A stretch of DNA of 51,097 nt, taken from an uncultured Prevotella sp. Lineage in GTDB: Bacteria > Bacteroidota > Bacteroidia > Bacteroidales > Bacteroidaceae. The notes beneath the pieces were generated by a model, which worked only from the letters and a program-made list of their open reading frames with translations, did not search any database and had not been told where the DNA came from. Below are positions 48,958-51,097 of this stretch, in pieces; the first letter of the stretch is position 1, and the number at the start of each line of letters is the position of its first letter. Location of the stretch: positions 1-51,097 of the forward strand of contig UQTI01000012.1 in the NCBI GenBank assembly GCA_900543975.1. Direction: 5' to 3'. The position numbers and the translations under genes were made by a program.

Positions 48958-50889
48958 ATGACCTCTACACAGCTACAACCTGGAACCGTGATCCACGGCA
49001 CACATAACGACTACCGCATAGAGCGTGTCCTCGGACAAGGGTCGTTTGGCATAACCTATGTTGCCAACGTGCGACTGAAGGGCAGGCTCGGTGCCATCGA
49101 GTCGACGGCCATGGTGGCGATAAAAGAGTTTTTCTTGCGCGATGTGAGTAGCCGAAACGGACTGCGTGTGTTCTCCGTGAGTGACAGTACGCTTTGCTCC
49201 GACTATCGCCGCGACTTCCTGCGCGAGGCGCAGAACCTGTCGCGGCTTGACAACGACCACATCGTCAAGGTGCTCGAGACCATTGAGGAGAACGACACGG
49301 TCTATTATGTCATGGAATATCTCTCTGGCGGCAACCTCGACCAGCATATCCTCTCTCACGGCAAGCTCTCTTGTCGTGAGGCGCTCGACATAGCTATACA
49401 GATTGGCGAGGCGCTCAAGTGTATGCACGCCCAGCACATGCTGCACCTCGACCTCAAGCCGCTTAACGTCATGCGGGGCGAGGACGGCCACATCGTGCTC
49501 ATCGACTTCGGATTGTCCAAGTGTTTCGGTGCCGACGGACAGCCTGAGTCGAGCACACGCATAGGGCAGGGCACAACAGGCTATGCCCCCATCGAGCAGC
49601 ACAGCTTCAAGAAAGCCGACGGGTTCATGCCCACGCTCGACATCTATGCTCTCGGTGCCACCCTCTTCAAGATGCTCACAGGCTGCGTGCCGCCCGAGGC
49701 GTCGGTGGTGCTCAACGAGGGATTGCCTGTTGACGAACTGTCATCGGCAGGCGTGCCTCCAGCCATCATAGCTCTCGTTGAACGTGCCATGCAGCCTCTG
49801 CGCCGCATGCGCCATCAGACCGTCGGCGAGTTTATTGACGAGGCGCAACGTCTCATGGCTTCGGCACCATCTTCGGTGGGCGGACCGGCTGCTCTTTCAG
49901 CTGACGTTCCAACGCCCGTTGGTGAAGCAACCCGTAGGTCGGACGGTTGGTCTGACATTCCGAAAAGTTTTTTTGCTGTTCGTGAGACCATCTTCCCCAA
50001 CGATGAGACGACCGACCGCGAAGGTGCTGTCAAGGAAGACCGTCCTGCAAAGATAGAGGTGCGCTGGGAGCGGAACCTCGGTGAAGACACCAAGCAGAAG
50101 CTGCGCACGTTCCTTTCTGGCATGAGACGTAAGAGGGTGTGGAACAACCATCCTTATGACGACGACGGCGACAAAGTGGAGGTCTTTACGCTTGGCGACA
50201 ATTCGCTCGCAAAGGCCATGGACATCATAAACAACCGCGCAACTGACGGCTATTTCCCGCGCCTGAACCTACAGACAGCGTTGCGTGCCGTGCTTCTGTT
50301 GGAGCAGATGACAGGTCTCTCGTTCCGTCTTGCCGCTGAGAACGAGGTGGTCTTTGACCGTTATGATCCCGAACGTAAAGACCACTATCTTTGTTTCGAC
50401 GGATTTAAAGATGGCTTCTACCTTATTCACGAAGACGATGTGTTTGGCCCAAGGATGGAAGGTATGGAGTACATAACCAAGATTTACGCCCGCACCCATC
50501 TGTTTTCTGACGATTACGGAATGCAGATTGTCTGTGATGGCGCATCGCCCATGTGCGATGGTGCGTCGTTCAACCTTCGCGCCACACAGATGGTGCATGA
50601 AGAGATGCAACCCATCGGCAACTCGTTCTATAGGGTAAGAAGCGGCAACCAATGGAACATCTCTTCTTACTTCTCGCCCGTCATGCCCTTGCTGCCCCAA
50701 TGGCACGACAACATCAGCGATCTCTCTGTCCACACCGTACCGGGTCCTGCCTTCGGTTTGTCTTATGTGGGCGTCGTGGCCACCGATCTCTCGGGCTACA
50801 CCTATTATTATAAGTGGACCGGCAGCCGCTTTGAGCTTATAGCCAAATTTGACAAGAAGGAAAGGGAAGAACGTGAGCAGCTCACATAA
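48958..50889 (+). CDS. Hanks-type Ser/Thr protein kinase with unrecognised C-terminal domain
   Basis: 643 residues. The kinase domain (about 18-300) is complete: GQGSFG glycine loop, Lys56 in VAIKEFF, Glu90 in FLREAQNL, catalytic HLDLKPLN (163-170, Asp165) and DFG at 183-185. The activation segment runs GQGTTGYAPIEQ, typical of bacterial Hanks kinases. There is no transmembrane helix and no PASTA or other known sensor. The C-terminal 270 residues, from about 370, are of unknown type, with a Trp/Tyr-rich region and a doubled CDGAS motif (IVCDGASPMCDGAS). It begins 20 bases after the EnvC-like gene, so control of envelope remodelling is an attractive inference. Confidence 0.88.
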   Translation: MTSTQLQPGTVIHGTHNDYRIERVLGQGSFGITYVANVRLKGRLGAIESTAMVAIKEFFLRDVSSRNGLRVFSVSDSTLCSDYRRDFLREAQNLSRLDNDHIVKVLETIEENDTVYYVMEYLSGGNLDQHILSHGKLSCREALDIAIQIGEALKCMHAQHMLHLDLKPLNVMRGEDGHIVLIDFGLSKCFGADGQPESSTRIGQGTTGYAPIEQHSFKKADGFMPTLDIYALGATLFKMLTGCVPPEASVVLNEGLPVDELSSAGVPPAIIALVERAMQPLRRMRHQTVGEFIDEAQRLMASAPSSVGGPAALSADVPTPVGEATRRSDGWSDIPKSFFAVRETIFPNDETTDREGAVKEDRPAKIEVRWERNLGEDTKQKLRTFLSGMRRKRVWNNHPYDDDGDKVEVFTLGDNSLAKAMDIINNRATDGYFPRLNLQTALRAVLLLEQMTGLSFRLAAENEVVFDRYDPERKDHYLCFDGFKDGFYLIHEDDVFGPRMEGMEYITKIYARTHLFSDDYGMQIVCDGASPMCDGASFNLRATQMVHEEMQPIGNSFYRVRSGNQWNISSYFSPVMPLLPQWHDNISDLSVHTVPGPAFGLSYVGVVATDLSGYTYYYKWTGSRFELIAKFDKKEREEREQLT

Positions 50890-50912
50890 GCCATCGATAG
50901 CCTGTTTATGTG

Positions 50913-50962
50913 ATGTTTACGACAGCATGTAAATGTAATGTTTACGACAGCATGTAAATGCG
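50913..50962. repeat. Two 25-bp direct repeats after the kinase gene
   Basis: 50913-50937 and 50938-50962 match at 24 of 25 or better, each containing TTTAC-N8-GTAAA. The second is followed by a T run, so the pair may act as a terminator. Confidence 0.7.
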
Positions 50963-51007
50963 ATTTTTTCTTCTGTTTTCCCCTGTTCTAAAGAGCTTCC
51001 GATTTCT

Positions 51008-51097
51008 GCATATTTATGCATTTTTCGGGGCTTTTTTAGTGGCGTTTTAAAAGGGCCCAACTTACGATTTGAAAGTGCCCATTTGACGTCCTCAAAG
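51008..51097. repeat. Interspersed repeat copy 2, inverted, cut by window end
   Basis: 51055-51097 is the exact reverse complement of 12538-12580 (43 bases), and TGCATATTTATGCA at 51008-51021 is the shared dyad. The match probably continues beyond the window. Confidence 0.85.

Overview
The window comes from a member of the Bacteroidota, most likely a Prevotellaceae relative. Four things point there. Promoters have the Bacteroidetes -7 box TAnnTTTG, in the best cases with an upstream TTTG 19-20 bases away. Genes lack Shine-Dalgarno sequences. The division cluster has the Bacteroidetes order, with an FtsL-like protein, a long FtsQ and a PBP carrying a PASTA domain. The dut-TPR-DUF4292-EnvC operon is also characteristic. 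This placement is inference from gene content; there is no rRNA gene here.

Left part (1-11476): a peptidoglycan scavenging neighbourhood. A leftward operon encodes a sodium/solute symporter, an AmiE/class C beta-lactamase-like serine hydrolase and a secreted transglutaminase-like protein. It is followed by an exported amidase-like protein with an inserted golvesin-type domain, cut by the window edge. Divergent to it are a NamZ-type exo-N-acetylmuramidase (DUF1343) and an AraC-family regulator. A periplasmic 5'-nucleotidase family protein follows.

11477-12939: a 1.46 kb gene-free region packed with repeats. It holds a 270-bp cluster of 12 DnaA-box-like 9-mers, five 22-bp direct repeats, a 48-bp perfect inverted repeat, a second 22-bp array and an 86-bp tandem duplication, all immediately downstream of gyrB. 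It is the best candidate for a replication origin or another multi-protein DNA-binding site.

12940-16714: gyrB, rpsT with an upstream tRNA-Glu(UUC), recO and a YqeY-like gene. 16788-34657: a complete leftward division and cell wall cluster, mraZ-rsmH-ftsL-ftsI-murE-mraY-murD-ftsW-murG-murC-ftsQ-ftsA-ftsZ. It makes the lipid II precursor and the septal machinery. Its spacers are unusually long and filled with short tandem repeats, and FtsQ and FtsL carry large low-complexity extensions.

34658-51097: a two-gene amino-acid lipid synthesis operon (GlsA/GlsB-like), a secreted GH2 glycosidase, a Ca2+/Na+ antiporter, a dGTPase, an AAA ATPase with a PD-(D/E)XK-like C-terminus behind three 53-bp repeats, and a rightward operon dut-TPR-DUF4292 lipoprotein-EnvC-like-Ser/Thr kinase. 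Intergenic DNA is repeat-rich throughout, including a 201-bp inverted-repeat element bracketed by perfect 74-bp direct repeats. The right edge carries a copy, in opposite orientation, of the repeat found beside gyrB.
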